From contig PACZ01000006.1 of NCBI GenBank assembly GCA_002700305.1, positions 1-64,000 of the forward strand: a stretch of DNA of 64,000 nucleotides, read 5' to 3'. Both the position numbers and the translations under genes were made by a program. Shown in pieces: positions 36,895 through 45,731 of this stretch. The notes under the pieces were generated by a model, which made no database searches, was not told the DNA's origin, and was given only the letters and a program-made list of their open reading frames with translations. The stretch comes from Hyphomonas sp. (GTDB lineage Bacteria; Pseudomonadota; Alphaproteobacteria; Caulobacterales; Hyphomonadaceae). Positions within the stretch are counted from its first letter, which is position 1, and each line of letters begins with the position of its first letter.

Positions 36895-39800
36895 GCCCCA
36901 CCAACATCATTGTACTGTGCAACTTTTCCGCCACCGCAGAGATTTTATCTGCCTGCGCAGGCTCTGCCTCCATCAGTCCGAACAGGAAATTTCGCAACCG
37001 CAGGTAAGAGGCCTCAGCTGCTCCATACTCGAATTTTTCTGCTTCCTCTGACACAACCTTCGACAGCAGCTCTTTTCGTTCATCGGCAGACAACGAGGCC
37101 GCGCGCAATTCAACATTAGGAAGCGACCGGCTCCGGTCTTCCAGATAACTTTGTAGATCCCGGGTCAGGCGCTCGACCTCTCCGGGGTTCTCCTTATGCA
37201 AATTAAGCAGGTCATGCCGCGTAATGGCGACGGCGCCGGAATTTTCGCGAACTGTCCCCGCGAGCATTTCTGCGATTCCCTGGGGGTCGCCCGGTGCTGC
37301 GACAATGTTATAGTTCAATAGCCAGTAGCGCACAGATGGGGCAAGCTGAACCTCGCCCTGCGTATTGCTTACCAACATCGCGAGCCGGGAATGATATGAC
37401 GGTGAAAAGACTGGACGCGGCGTCGGGCTCCTTCCGCCCAGCAATGGAAGTGACGGAAGCCGCATCCAGGAATCAACTGCCTCATAGAGATCCAGCATCC
37501 TCGCATCAGCGAGCACGAAGTCCGGCCTTGGCTCGGCATCGAGCAGCGCGAGATATTTCTCGTCGAACTTGTCCAGATGAGGTCGCTTGATCGTTAGTTT
37601 CTCAGCCGTTCCGGCAGCGGCTGGCCCGGTCACCCACGAAGCTTCCGGTGCCGAATTTGCCGGGCTCAACCGGGCTCCGATCATGTCTGCCAACTCGCCG
37701 CCCCGGGCTGTTTCCTTGAGATGCTTCATGCTGAGGATAACAACCTGGCCGCTGGCAAGCGGGTCTTCGCAGTGATTCAAGGTGACCGGCTTGTATTTTT
37801 CACCAAGGCAGCATTTTCCCGACCGGGGATCCGTGATCACCTCCACTGCCTGCGCAGCGGTAAGGTTTGTGGCAATCCACACGGGCGGGTAATGCCCGGC
37901 CTCGGCGGCCAATGCCCCGTAGAACTCAAGAGCTTCCACACCATTGGTCGTGGAAATGCCGGCTTCACCGTCGCCCCTGGGAACATTGAGATCCGAGATA
38001 ATGAGCTTCGGCAGGCCGGATTCAAGCATCCTCTCGAATTCGGCGACCGTCTCTGCCACTTTGACCGTCAGTCCGGAGGAACGCTCTCCAATCGCCTCAA
38101 CAGTCGCGTCGCTGTTCTCGACACTATCCTCCAGGATCAGGATGTCCGGACAGAGTTGGTCGAAATCAGTGTCTTCTTTGGTCGCGCGTTCTCCTGAAGA
38201 CGTGATCTGGTCAAACCCGCCATGCGCGAGTTTCGCCGGCAGCTGGATACGCGCTTGCACCCAATCTGCCGAAAGCCGGAAATACCGCATGTCCGCACGC
38301 GACCCGAGTCCGTTCTGCAGCAGCTGGCGCGACGCATAGACCCCCACACCCGTCGAGGTCTTTTTCTGATTGTTCTGCAAGCCTTCCTTCTGGGGTGTAC
38401 GGGACGTGAGCCGTGCCCAGATGTCCGGTGCAACAGGCGCACTGGTGTTCTCAACGGTCAGGTCGAGCGAATGCTCATTGGTGGCCGAGTTGAAACTCGC
38501 CTGAACAACGATCCGGACCTCAGCGTTCGAGGGCGCAGACTCCCCGAGTGATGCTTCCACCGCATTTTTCAAAGCGACATCCAGGCATTCCCGCACAGCC
38601 ATGACCGGCAATTGTAAAGTCAGGTTGGGAATGGGGACATAATGAAACGAAAGAACGGGAACGCGGCCGGCTTCCCGGCCATGCGCCAGAAGATAGTTCT
38701 CGGCATACTGCGCAATGCGTTCAGCCACGCTCTTTTCCAACCGTTCCTCGAGCATTCCGTCTTCAAGCTGGAGAATTTCGTCACAATCGGGGTCCTGATC
38801 CAGCCAGATGCGGGCCAGGTACCGCGCGCCATTGCTGTATGCCGGAATATCATCCATCGCGGTCCGGTCGAAGCGGACAGTCTTCCGAACCGAATTCCAC
38901 TGAGCGTCCAGTTCATCGTGGTGCGACTTGTCGATATGAATTTTCATCTTGTGGACAAGGCTGTCCATAAGTGCGCTGACGACATCAACGCGCCGCTCAA
39001 GGAAGTCGATTTCCCGCTTGCGATCCCGCAGTCGCTGCCGGCAGATCATCTGTACAAGAAGCTTAAGGTCCTCACGTTCAGCTTCCAGGTCCGGAATAGA
39101 TTTTTCCGGATCATCATCAGCAATCAGGATAATTGTGAATTTATTGGAATCAGGCGGGAGATAGTGCGCATCCACATCTTCACCGGCGGTCCGCCTTTCG
39201 CGCTTGTTCTCCTGAGACAGGAGAGGCTCGAAAGACAGAACCACAACTTTGGATTCGATATCGCCTGTCGATTGCTGGGCCCAGAACTGCTCGAGTTCCT
39301 GAGGCTGCAGGCCTGCAATCTTTCCGCAACGGTCAACATAGGCTTTGTTGATCGCACTCAACAGCGGAAAGTCCCTGTCGAAATCGGAACGGGACACGAA
39401 ATCATACAGGAAACCCTCGCGGGTGAACTGTCGCCGAAGTCCTGCTTCGTTCGCTTCGCGATACTCCTCAACATTCACAATATCGATATCCGGACCCGAC
39501 GAGATAATGGACTCAATCGCCATCTCAGCGAGCTGTGTCCGCCGGTCCAGTTTTCCCGCCGCGATCACCGTTCGCTCGGAATTGGCAACATAGGCGTCAG
39601 GCTCAACCAGTTCTGACATTTCAACATGATCTCGATTGTTTCGCACAAGATCGAAATCGTGTTTGTATTTGATGCTTTTCAGCGTGACGGCAAACTCACG
39701 ATTGAGATCCCGGCCCACCCGCTCGAACGAAGCACGCGTCTGGAATCGATCGATTGGCGACTGGCTTTCCAACGCCGCCTCCAGCACACGGATCCGGACA

Positions 39801-41092
39801 GCATCGGCACCTGATTTCAGTTGTGTAGCCTCTGCCCCAGTGTCCGGAATAATAAATGCCCGGTCAAACGGAAACGTTTCCGTATCCAGCACACCTTCAA
39901 TCCGCATGCAGAGCAGCTCTTCGACAAACCGTGTCCAGAAGTCGAGCGTCGTTTCATTTTTCAGACGGGCGTCGGATGCCTCTTTACCCAGCAGACCTGA
40001 AACCCCCTGCCCGAACCAGGCGCGCGCGATCTTCGACCCTTCACCACTTGAAATCCGGATCGCTTCGCCGCGTTGGCGAGACATGAGTTTGTAATGCAGG
40101 GCTCCCAGAGATGCATCCAGCGCAGCTTCCAGTTCCCGCTGCCCCCTGTCGCCGAGCATTGGCACACTGGGCGGCGCCTGAAATACGCCGATAAATATAT
40201 CGGGCATATTGGCAATGTCTTCGGGAATGCTCTCGTCGATGAACCAGGGATCGGACGGGGTGATAGAAATCAAAAAGGTAATATCGGGACTACCGTTCAG
40301 ACTGGCCACATAAGTCACTGGCAAAACGTCGATCGCGTCTGTGAAGCGATCTGAGTTCCGGGCCCCATCCTCGCCATCCGCTACATCGTACTTGGATTTA
40401 CGGTATACTTTTTCGAGCCAGGCGATGACATGTGCCCGGACGAATACGTTTGTATCCGTTGACCAGTTCTCGTCTTTTTCGGTTCGGCTCGGCCGATGCT
40501 GCCGGAACTGCTCGAACAGGTATTCCGACAATGGCCGCAGAAGCGCCAGCCTGTCGGGCGGCTCCATATCGTCACCAGAAAGGTTTCTTGTGATTGCATC
40601 GAGATTTAGCGTTTGACTGAGCGAGCGGTCAAACGCCCCATCCTCCAACGGACGAACAGAGTGGTCTAGTTGCTGATCGTGAAGCAGTTGAAGGTACCGG
40701 CTCACCTTGTCGTGCTGCAGTTCACCGTAATGAGCCGAATCCAGTTCCGGATAGTGGACGAAAGCGCGATTGCGTTTTCTGTCCCGCCGCATCTCGATCA
40801 TGCAGACCGGCTGACCAAGGCTGCGCATGGGGCTGTCCCCCAGCAGCGCCATCGCCTCTTCCTGGCCAGGGCCAAACTCTTTGCTGAGAAAATGAAAGAA
40901 AAGAGCCGCTGGCCCATACCCCTTGAGCGCTGGTTCCGCATCAACAGATTCAGCACTATAGGCGAGCGTTCGCGCCTCGATCCGGCTAAAGACCTGCGCC
41001 TCAGAAATGGAGCCGGAGTCGAGCTTTTCAGCGTTCCATTTGTCCTCATCAAGCGAAATTCGCCAGAGTCTGCTTGCTCTTTCCTGATTCAT
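36881..41092 (-). CDS. module protein A: histidine-kinase-like ATPase fused to a receiver domain
   Basis: 1403 aa. The first ~650 residues are unassigned and might be a sensor. A helical stretch around 680-730 contains MDSLVHKMKIHIDKSHHDE, where His714 is a possible phospho-acceptor, though it does not fit a standard H-box. A GHKL ATPase region follows with N box around Asn843 (LDVALKNAVEASL) and the G2 loop TGVGVYASRQLL near 913. The receiver spans about 983-1100: Glu988/Asp989, Asp1034 (LIISDLNVPRGDG), Thr in VWIATN and Lys in LGEKYKPVT. About 300 unassigned residues follow. A GGAAG element precedes ATG 41092. First gene of the operon. Confidence 0.78.
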   Translation of the reverse strand: MNQERASRLWRISLDEDKWNAEKLDSGSISEAQVFSRIEARTLAYSAESVDAEPALKGYGPAALFFHFLSKEFGPGQEEAMALLGDSPMRSLGQPVCMIEMRRDRKRNRAFVHYPELDSAHYGELQHDKVSRYLQLLHDQQLDHSVRPLEDGAFDRSLSQTLNLDAITRNLSGDDMEPPDRLALLRPLSEYLFEQFRQHRPSRTEKDENWSTDTNVFVRAHVIAWLEKVYRKSKYDVADGEDGARNSDRFTDAIDVLPVTYVASLNGSPDITFLISITPSDPWFIDESIPEDIANMPDIFIGVFQAPPSVPMLGDRGQRELEAALDASLGALHYKLMSRQRGEAIRISSGEGSKIARAWFGQGVSGLLGKEASDARLKNETTLDFWTRFVEELLCMRIEGVLDTETFPFDRAFIIPDTGAEATQLKSGADAVRIRVLEAALESQSPIDRFQTRASFERVGRDLNREFAVTLKSIKYKHDFDLVRNNRDHVEMSELVEPDAYVANSERTVIAAGKLDRRTQLAEMAIESIISSGPDIDIVNVEEYREANEAGLRRQFTREGFLYDFVSRSDFDRDFPLLSAINKAYVDRCGKIAGLQPQELEQFWAQQSTGDIESKVVVLSFEPLLSQENKRERRTAGEDVDAHYLPPDSNKFTIILIADDDPEKSIPDLEAEREDLKLLVQMICRQRLRDRKREIDFLERRVDVVSALMDSLVHKMKIHIDKSHHDELDAQWNSVRKTVRFDRTAMDDIPAYSNGARYLARIWLDQDPDCDEILQLEDGMLEERLEKSVAERIAQYAENYLLAHGREAGRVPVLSFHYVPIPNLTLQLPVMAVRECLDVALKNAVEASLGESAPSNAEVRIVVQASFNSATNEHSLDLTVENTSAPVAPDIWARLTSRTPQKEGLQNNQKKTSTGVGVYASRQLLQNGLGSRADMRYFRLSADWVQARIQLPAKLAHGGFDQITSSGERATKEDTDFDQLCPDILILEDSVENSDATVEAIGERSSGLTVKVAETVAEFERMLESGLPKLIISDLNVPRGDGEAGISTTNGVEALEFYGALAAEAGHYPPVWIATNLTAAQAVEVITDPRSGKCCLGEKYKPVTLNHCEDPLASGQVVILSMKHLKETARGGELADMIGARLSPANSAPEASWVTGPAAAGTAEKLTIKRPHLDKFDEKYLALLDAEPRPDFVLADARMLDLYEAVDSWMRLPSLPLLGGRSPTPRPVFSPSYHSRLAMLVSNTQGEVQLAPSVRYWLLNYNIVAAPGDPQGIAEMLAGTVRENSGAVAITRHDLLNLHKENPGEVERLTRDLQSYLEDRSRSLPNVELRAASLSADERKELLSKVVSEEAEKFEYGAAEASYLRLRNFLFGLMEAEPAQADKISAVAEKLHSTMMLVGLADG

Positions 41093-41412
41093 TTAAACTT
41101 CCGATACCGCCTGCGACATTGGAGCTTAACTGGAATGATGGCACCTATTCACGCAGAATCTCCTCGAAATTGAATTTATCCCCAGACTGACGGCAATTAC
41201 GCGACTTAACAGGCAATCCGACCCGTCACACGCGAAGTTTCGGCGTATCTAATGGCCTTGCGGCAAAAGGCTGTCAGTCGGAACGGTTGAGTTCTGCCTT
41301 TTTGATCTACTTGGCGAGCGACCAATTGTGCACGTCTGTTGGCCGTCATGGATGCGGCAAGCACGGCCTGCCGCAACGCTGCTACGGGCAAAGGCGGCTC
41401 ATCCAGTCAGCA
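41093..41412. other. 320-base intergenic region upstream of the four-gene module
   Basis: Lies between the module's first start codon and the stop of the MarR gene, both on the minus strand. It holds no credible gene; short open frames here lack ribosome sites and sensible composition. It must contain the module promoter, but no convincing -35/-10 pair was found. No tRNA, repeat or attachment-site-like sequence was seen. Confidence 0.6.
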
Positions 41413-41868
41413 TCACAGCACATCCGGGCGGACCTCACGGAGGGCCTCTGTGAGGTTGCCGAGATGGGGCTCGCCCAGCACCGCTTCCATTCTGGCCTGC
41501 GCGGTTTTCCAGTAAGGGCGTGCCTCTTCCAGTTTCTTCAGTCCGAGCGTGGTGAGCAGGACGCGGCGCTTGCGGCCCGTCCCCTCATTCCCGCGATGGA
41601 CATAACCGGCCTTTTCGAGCGGCTTCAGGTTCCGCGACAGGGAGGTGCGGTCCAGATTCATCAGCTCGGCGACCCGGGAGATGGAGTCCGGCTCATACCG
41701 GCCGATCACATGCAATAGTCCGAATTGGGTAATCGTTAGTCCGGTCGGGCGCAGGGCATCGTCATAGTGGCGGGTGATGAGGCGGGCTGCGCGCAGCACC
41801 CTGCCGGCTACGCAGGTGCCTGTGACTTCGGACAGGAGGTCCGCGGGATCGGTCATCTCGGTCATCAT
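41413..41868 (-). CDS. MarR family transcriptional regulator
   Basis: About 151 aa. The winged helix reads TITQFGLLHVIGRYEPDSISRVAELMNLDRTSLSRNLKPLEKAGYV, followed by a wing with GTGRKRRVLLTTLG, as in MarR/SlyA proteins. ATG 41868 is favoured over 41907 because an operator copy (41870-41883) sits directly before it; ATGs at 41865 and 41856 are also possible. Likely represses itself and the divergent secreted TPR gene. No ligand can be named. Confidence 0.87.
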   Translation of the reverse strand: MMTEMTDPADLLSEVTGTCVAGRVLRAARLITRHYDDALRPTGLTITQFGLLHVIGRYEPDSISRVAELMNLDRTSLSRNLKPLEKAGYVHRGNEGTGRKRRVLLTTLGLKKLEEARPYWKTAQARMEAVLGEPHLGNLTEALREVRPDVL

Positions 41869-41869
41869 C

Positions 41870-41883
41870 TCGTGTATATGCAG
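41870..41883. promoter_or_regulatory. MarR operator copy 1
   Basis: TCGTGTATATGCAG, 12 of 14 bases matching the inverted form of AGTGCATATACACT found twice further on. It lies immediately before the favoured MarR start codon. Confidence 0.6.
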
Positions 41884-41955
41884 TCTTTTTGCGAGATGTC
41901 CAATCACGCCCAGTTTTACTATGCTCAGGCATTAGAGTCTGTGTATGGAAACCTC

Positions 41956-41974
41956 ATTATAGTGCATATACACT
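41956..41974. promoter_or_regulatory. MarR operator copy 2 with adjoining -10 box
   Basis: AGTGCATATACACT (41961-41974) is a near-perfect palindrome. On the minus strand a TATAAT hexamer (41961-41956) abuts it, so repressor bound here would cover the promoter of the MarR gene. Confidence 0.7.
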
Positions 41975-42078
41975 AATTATGGGTTGTGCAGACACCTCCG
42001 TATGCCGGCCTCTCTCCCCCGTCCGGCTTTCCCCTGCCGGACGGGCCCTTTCCCGGCACGTTCCGGCATCCGCCATAA

Positions 42079-42092
42079 CGTGCATATACACT
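42079..42092. promoter_or_regulatory. MarR operator copy 3, upstream of the TPR gene
   Basis: CGTGCATATACACT, identical to copy 2 in 13 of 14 bases, 26 bases before the start codon of the secreted TPR protein gene. The position is suitable for blocking that gene's promoter. Confidence 0.7.
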
Positions 42093-42117
42093 AAATACTG
42101 CAAGAAAGGTTCCTCCC

Positions 42118-42687
42118 ATGTTCTCCTCCCGAAGCATCACCGCCGGCCTGCTCGCCCTTGGATTCGCTGCAGACCCGGCCTTTGCCGCGCCGGACGTCTA
42201 TCGCAATGGCCCGACGCCTGCCGAAACCTGCGCCGATGGTGTCGCCACGCCCGGTGCCGCCTCCCCCGCGCTCAAGCGCGTCTGCGAGGAGGCCATCGGC
42301 GAACAGACCCTCAGCCGCAAGGACCGCGCTGCCACGCTCGCCAATTCCGGCATCGTCAGCTTGCGTCTCGGCGACTACGAACCCGCCCTCGCCCGCCTGC
42401 AGGAAGCCGCAGAGCTCGGCCCGAAGCACGGCGACATTTCCATCAGCCTGGCAGCCACGCTGATCCGCCTGGGGCGCGCAGATGAAGCGATTGCGGCCCT
42501 GTCGGACATCGACGCCGTGTCGCCGGAGAACCGGCATATCGCCTACTACAATCGCGCCCTGGCTTATTGGGCGCTCGAGGATGCGGAAGCGGCCTATCGG
42601 GACTTCTATGCCAGCGCCGCCCTCAAGCCGGGCTTCGCGCCCGCCGAAGACGCGCTGGGCCAGTTCCAGGTCGCTTCGGTTGAGTAA
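42118..42687 (+). CDS. secreted tetratricopeptide-repeat protein
   Basis: 189 aa with a signal peptide (ITAGLLALGFAADPAFA). TPR-like helices are visible at about 78-105 (ANSGIVSLRLGDYEPALARLQEAAELGP), 107-135 and 143-172 (AYYNRALAYWALEDAEAAYRDFYASAALKP). Two Cys near residues 38 and 56 may pair. An AAGGTTCCTCCC stretch precedes the ATG. It is divergent from and probably controlled by the MarR protein. Partner unknown. Confidence 0.8.
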   Translation: MFSSRSITAGLLALGFAADPAFAAPDVYRNGPTPAETCADGVATPGAASPALKRVCEEAIGEQTLSRKDRAATLANSGIVSLRLGDYEPALARLQEAAELGPKHGDISISLAATLIRLGRADEAIAALSDIDAVSPENRHIAYYNRALAYWALEDAEAAYRDFYASAALKPGFAPAEDALGQFQVASVE

Positions 42688-42794
42688 AGACCCACCGCAT
42701 CGGGGCTGTTCGTGCGAGCGCGCAGCAGCCCTGAACGCGATCCATCGCGGGACGTCGTGAAGCAGGGATCAATCCAGGGAATCATTCATTCGCT

Positions 42795-42833
42795 AAAATC
42801 GATCCTCGATCGATTTTTGGCGCAAAGCGCCAA
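42795..42833 (-). terminator. two adjacent hairpins downstream of tRNA-Leu(GAG)
   Basis: AAAATCGATC / GATCGATTTT (10-bp stem, 3-base loop, 42795-42817) and TTGGCGC / GCGCCAA (7-bp stem, 3-base loop, 42817-42833) share an edge. On the minus strand they follow the tRNA 3' end by 10 bases, and the AT-rich stem supplies a TTTT run. Confidence 0.65.
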
Positions 42834-42843
42834 CGCAATCGAA

Positions 42844-42928
42844 TGGTGCGGTCGAGAGGACTCGAACCTCCACGGGTTGCCCCACAGCGACCTCAACGCT
42901 GCGCGTCTACCAATTCCGCCACGACCGC
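42844..42928 (-). tRNA. tRNA-Leu(GAG)
   Basis: Reverse-strand tRNA with a 7-bp acceptor stem (GCGGTCG / CGACCGC), D-arm GGAATTGGTAGACGC, anticodon loop TTGAGGT with anticodon GAG, a long class II variable arm and T-loop GGTTCGAGTCC. The CCA end is encoded (42846-42844). Confidence 0.95.
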
Positions 42929-43013
42929 ACATGTCTCATTCGAGGCGAAGGCGCCGTATAAGGCCCGCCTGCCGCTTTGTGAAGCCCCGAATACACCCTA
43001 TATGCGGGGCGTG

Positions 43014-43712
43014 ATGCACAAATTTTCTCCTGTCCAGTGGGCTGTGTCGGATCGGCCGGTTCCCTACGAAGACGCCCTCGCCTTTATGGAGGCGCGCGCC
43101 CGCGCGATTCATGAAGAAGATGCGCCCGAACTTGTCTGGTTCCTTGAGCACCCGCCGCTCTATACGGCAGGCACGTCAGCGAAGCTGGACGACCTGCGGG
43201 ACCCCGCCCGTTTCCCCGTTTTCGATGCCGGGCGCGGCGGGCAGTACACCTATCACGGCCCCGGCCAGCGGGTGGCCTATGTGATGCTGGATGTGGGCAA
43301 GCGCGGCAAGGATGTGCGTGCCTTCGTGCAGAACCTTGAGCGGTGGATCATCACGGCCCTGCAAAGCTTCAACATCGATGCCGGTCCCCGCGACGGGCGG
43401 GTGGGTGTCTGGGTCGACCGGACGCAGGCCGGCGGCCCGCTGCGCGAGGACAAGATCGCCGCCATCGGCGTGCGCCTGAAGCGCTGGGTCAGCTTCCACG
43501 GCATCAGCCTCAATGTTGAACCGGACCTCGAACACTTCAGCGGCATCACGCCGTGCGGCATTGCGGATCCGCGCTATGGCGTGACCAGCCTGGCCGATCT
43601 CGGCATTCCGGCGACGATGGCAGATGCAGACATCGCCCTCCGGGATGCGTTTGAAACCGTCTTCGACAGCGCGCTGGAACCGGTGCCCTGCCCGCTTCAG
43701 CCCGCGGCGTAA
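43014..43712 (+). CDS. lipB: octanoyltransferase (lipoate biosynthesis)
   Basis: 232 aa. Transfers octanoyl from acyl carrier protein to lipoyl domains. Family signatures are [10 protein letters not shown], the [20 protein letters not shown] block and [22 protein letters not shown] with the active-site Lys, then CGI in [16 protein letters not shown], with the catalytic Cys. ATG 43014 is used; ATG 43002 is a possible alternative. The open frame upstream of these overlaps the tRNA and is not coding. Confidence 0.95.
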   Translation: MHKFSPVQWAVSDRPVPYEDALAFMEARARAIHEEDAPELVWFLEHPPLYTAGTSAKLDDLRDPARFPVFDAGRGGQYTYHGPGQRVAYVMLDVGKRGKDVRAFVQNLERWIITALQSFNIDAGPRDGRVGVWVDRTQAGGPLREDKIAAIGVRLKRWVSFHGISLNVEPDLEHFSGITPCGIADPRYGVTSLADLGIPATMADADIALRDAFETVFDSALEPVPCPLQPAA

Positions 43713-44467
43713 GCAGGCGGCAGCTCTTCCTCGCCCTGGGCAATGTCGCTGCCGGTCCTGAACCGGCCAACACCGCCATTCGGAATGCGGGCGACAAAGA
43801 GCAACGTCCACAGCATCACGAAAAATGAGGTCGGCGCCCAAGCAAGCATGGCAAGGCCGAGACCGGAACTGGCAGCCATGTCCCGCTCACTTTGCGGCGG
43901 CCCCGGACGGCGACGCTGCTGAGGCTGAGGCTGAGGCTTCGCGGCAGCGGCCTCTGCGCCGTCTTCCGCAGGCGCCTCGGCCGTCACGGCAGGTTTTGGC
44001 GCGTGCATCGCTTCATACTTTTTGATGCCGCCCTGTGCACCGAGATAGAAGCCGACCAGGCCGAGCATCAGCGGGATCAGGACGATCATCGCCCAGAGCG
44101 GGGATTTGTGCGCCTCATTGAAGCGGCGCACATGCGCGACCCATGACGTGAACTCCGTCACGATCACGAACACAAAGAACGGCAGCAGCAGCTCCGGGAC
44201 TGGCAGGACCAATGCCTCGACCGGCTTCCAGAGGCCGCTGAGGTCCGCCCCGGCGAGCGACGCGATGAACACGGTGAACACCGGAACGATGTAGAGCAGC
44301 ACACGCCCCAGGAACATGAAGGTCCACGCCCGGGTGAAGTGCAGTTTCGGGCTCGACCCGAACGGATTGAAGAATACCTGGCCCCAGCGCATGTCGTGGG
44401 GGTTGTCACGGGCATCCTTGATCCAGGGACGATGCGGATCAATCGCGGTGGGGTCGTTGGGTTTCAT
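43697..44467 (-). CDS. membrane protein, diverged DUF805-like
   Basis: 256 aa. Four hydrophobic segments (about 47-72, 84-106, 124-143 and 200-223). [25 protein letters not shown] resembles the RRLHDxGxSGW core of DUF805 proteins, but the length and a 45-residue Ala/Pro/Gln-rich insert (about 155-198) are unusual. It is first of four related genes in a row on the same strand. Its end overlaps the end of lipB by 16 bases. Confidence 0.6.
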   Translation of the reverse strand: MKPNDPTAIDPHRPWIKDARDNPHDMRWGQVFFNPFGSSPKLHFTRAWTFMFLGRVLLYIVPVFTVFIASLAGADLSGLWKPVEALVLPVPELLLPFFVFVIVTEFTSWVAHVRRFNEAHKSPLWAMIVLIPLMLGLVGFYLGAQGGIKKYEAMHAPKPAVTAEAPAEDGAEAAAAKPQPQPQQRRRPGPPQSERDMAASSGLGLAMLAWAPTSFFVMLWTLLFVARIPNGGVGRFRTGSDIAQGEEELPPAYAAG

Positions 44468-44493
44468 GAGCGGCGTTTATCCTTGCGCGGGGG

Positions 44494-45018
44494 TCAGGAA
44501 GCATCGGGACGGCCGGTCGCCGGCCCGTGGGCATTGGCATCCGGATCGGAAGGCAGGCGCCCCGCAACCAGGGCGAGGCCGGCACTGGTGATCAGGAAGC
44601 TGACCAGCCGGGTCAGGGCAGTGCCGCGGGCGATCTCGATGGCGTGTTTCTGCTGCGCTTCCATCATGCCGCCGAAGCCGTCGGTCAGGCCAACCTCCTG
44701 AATCTGGGTCATCAGCGGCAACATGTCCGGCGACAGAACCGGAAGCAGCACGGCGTTGAGGATCGAAGAAACCACCACAAAGCCGAACAGGAACAGCACA
44801 TTGAACCAGGCCGTCTGGCCGGCATCGTGCAGGCGCTTGGCGAGCACGCAGAAATAGCCCCACAACAAGGGATATTGCAGGAGCGCTGCGCCCACGGACG
44901 CGCCGACGATGAGAACCTGAATGATCAGACCGGCACCCGTGAGCAGGATCAGGCCGCGCAGAAAGTCGCGCGGGCCGATGCGGCCTTTTGGATTCAGCAG
45001 GACATAGGAAATGTCCAT
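44494..45018 (-). CDS. DUF805 family membrane protein
   Basis: 174 aa inner-membrane protein. It opens MDISYVLLNPKGRIGPRDFLRG (the DUF805 GRIxRxxF start), has about four hydrophobic segments and the AKRLHDAGQTAWFNVLF core. An ACAGGAGAC ribosome site is present. Function of the family is unknown. It lies 26 bases before the 256-aa DUF805-like gene and is probably co-transcribed with it. Confidence 0.8.
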   Translation of the reverse strand: MDISYVLLNPKGRIGPRDFLRGLILLTGAGLIIQVLIVGASVGAALLQYPLLWGYFCVLAKRLHDAGQTAWFNVLFLFGFVVVSSILNAVLLPVLSPDMLPLMTQIQEVGLTDGFGGMMEAQQKHAIEIARGTALTRLVSFLITSAGLALVAGRLPSDPDANAHGPATGRPDAS

Positions 45019-45109
45019 TCGTTGAAAGTCTCCTGTGGTCAGGTCGGGTCTTCTGCCGGGTTCTTATCAATAAACGATAAATCCGTGCAAGCAAAACCCG
45101 CACACTAAA

Positions 45110-45137
45110 GAGCCGGACCCCTCATAGGGCCCGGCTC
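45110..45137 (-). terminator. hairpin after the third DUF805 gene
   Basis: GAGCCGG / CCGGCTC with an inner CCCT / AGGG extension, 46 bases beyond the stop of the gene at 45184. On the minus strand it is followed by a short T-rich stretch (TTTAG). Confidence 0.6.
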
Positions 45138-45183
45138 CCAATTCTACACCCGGCCGGGGCCGGGATCGAGGGACAAGCCGCGA

Positions 45184-45633
45184 TCAGACGAACGTATCGG
45201 CTGCGCCAGCGGTCGGGTTAAGCGGATCCGGACCGTACTTGTTCGGGCCTTTGGTGCCCGGGATACAAGCGATCACGATCGCGGCGATACCGGCAATCAT
45301 GTTCAGCACCGGCACGAAATTGGCCACGACGAGGCCAGCATAGATCCAGCCCGTCTGGTTGATGTCATGCAGGCGGCGAATGAACAACGCGATGCCCGGA
45401 ATGATGATCGCCAGCACATAAATGGCCACCAAGGCGATAAGGATGAAGCCGAGCGGCGACACTTCCTCGGTGCGCATATTGATGCCGCCCAGAACGAAGA
45501 ACAGTAGCGCCCAGACGCCAAAGATGATCAGGTTGAACAGGTAGACCCACCAGTATTCGGCGCGCGTAGAGCGGCCCTGGAAGTCGACATAACGCGAGAA
45601 GAACAATTTTATTGCGTCGGGAAAGCTGACCAT
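45184..45633 (-). CDS. DUF805 family membrane protein
   Basis: 149 aa, the most typical DUF805 member here: MVSFPDAIKLFFSRYVDFQGRSTRAEYWWVYLFN at the N-terminus, four membrane segments and RRLHDINQTGWIYAG, ending GTKGPNKYGPDPLNP, which is the usual family tail. ATG 45633 has a strong AAGGAG ribosome site. A hairpin follows, so it can be transcribed apart from the two genes downstream. Confidence 0.87.
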   Translation of the reverse strand: MVSFPDAIKLFFSRYVDFQGRSTRAEYWWVYLFNLIIFGVWALLFFVLGGINMRTEEVSPLGFILIALVAIYVLAIIIPGIALFIRRLHDINQTGWIYAGLVVANFVPVLNMIAGIAAIVIACIPGTKGPNKYGPDPLNPTAGAADTFV

Positions 45634-45731
45634 TTCAGGTCTCCTTGTGTTGCCGGGCCCCCTCTGAAGCACCCGAACTGTTGATCATTCTGATAAAACG
45701 CCGCCCGCGAAGTCTGGCGGGACTCTACCGC

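Noticed and set aside
30024-41092. Prophage or transposon carrying the four-gene module
   Set aside because: No transposase, integrase, phage structural gene or flanking direct repeat could be found in the module or its borders.
42843-43013. N-terminal extension of lipB reaching back over tRNA-Leu(GAG)
   Set aside because: It overlaps the tRNA in antisense and LipB proteins start near the 43014 ATG.
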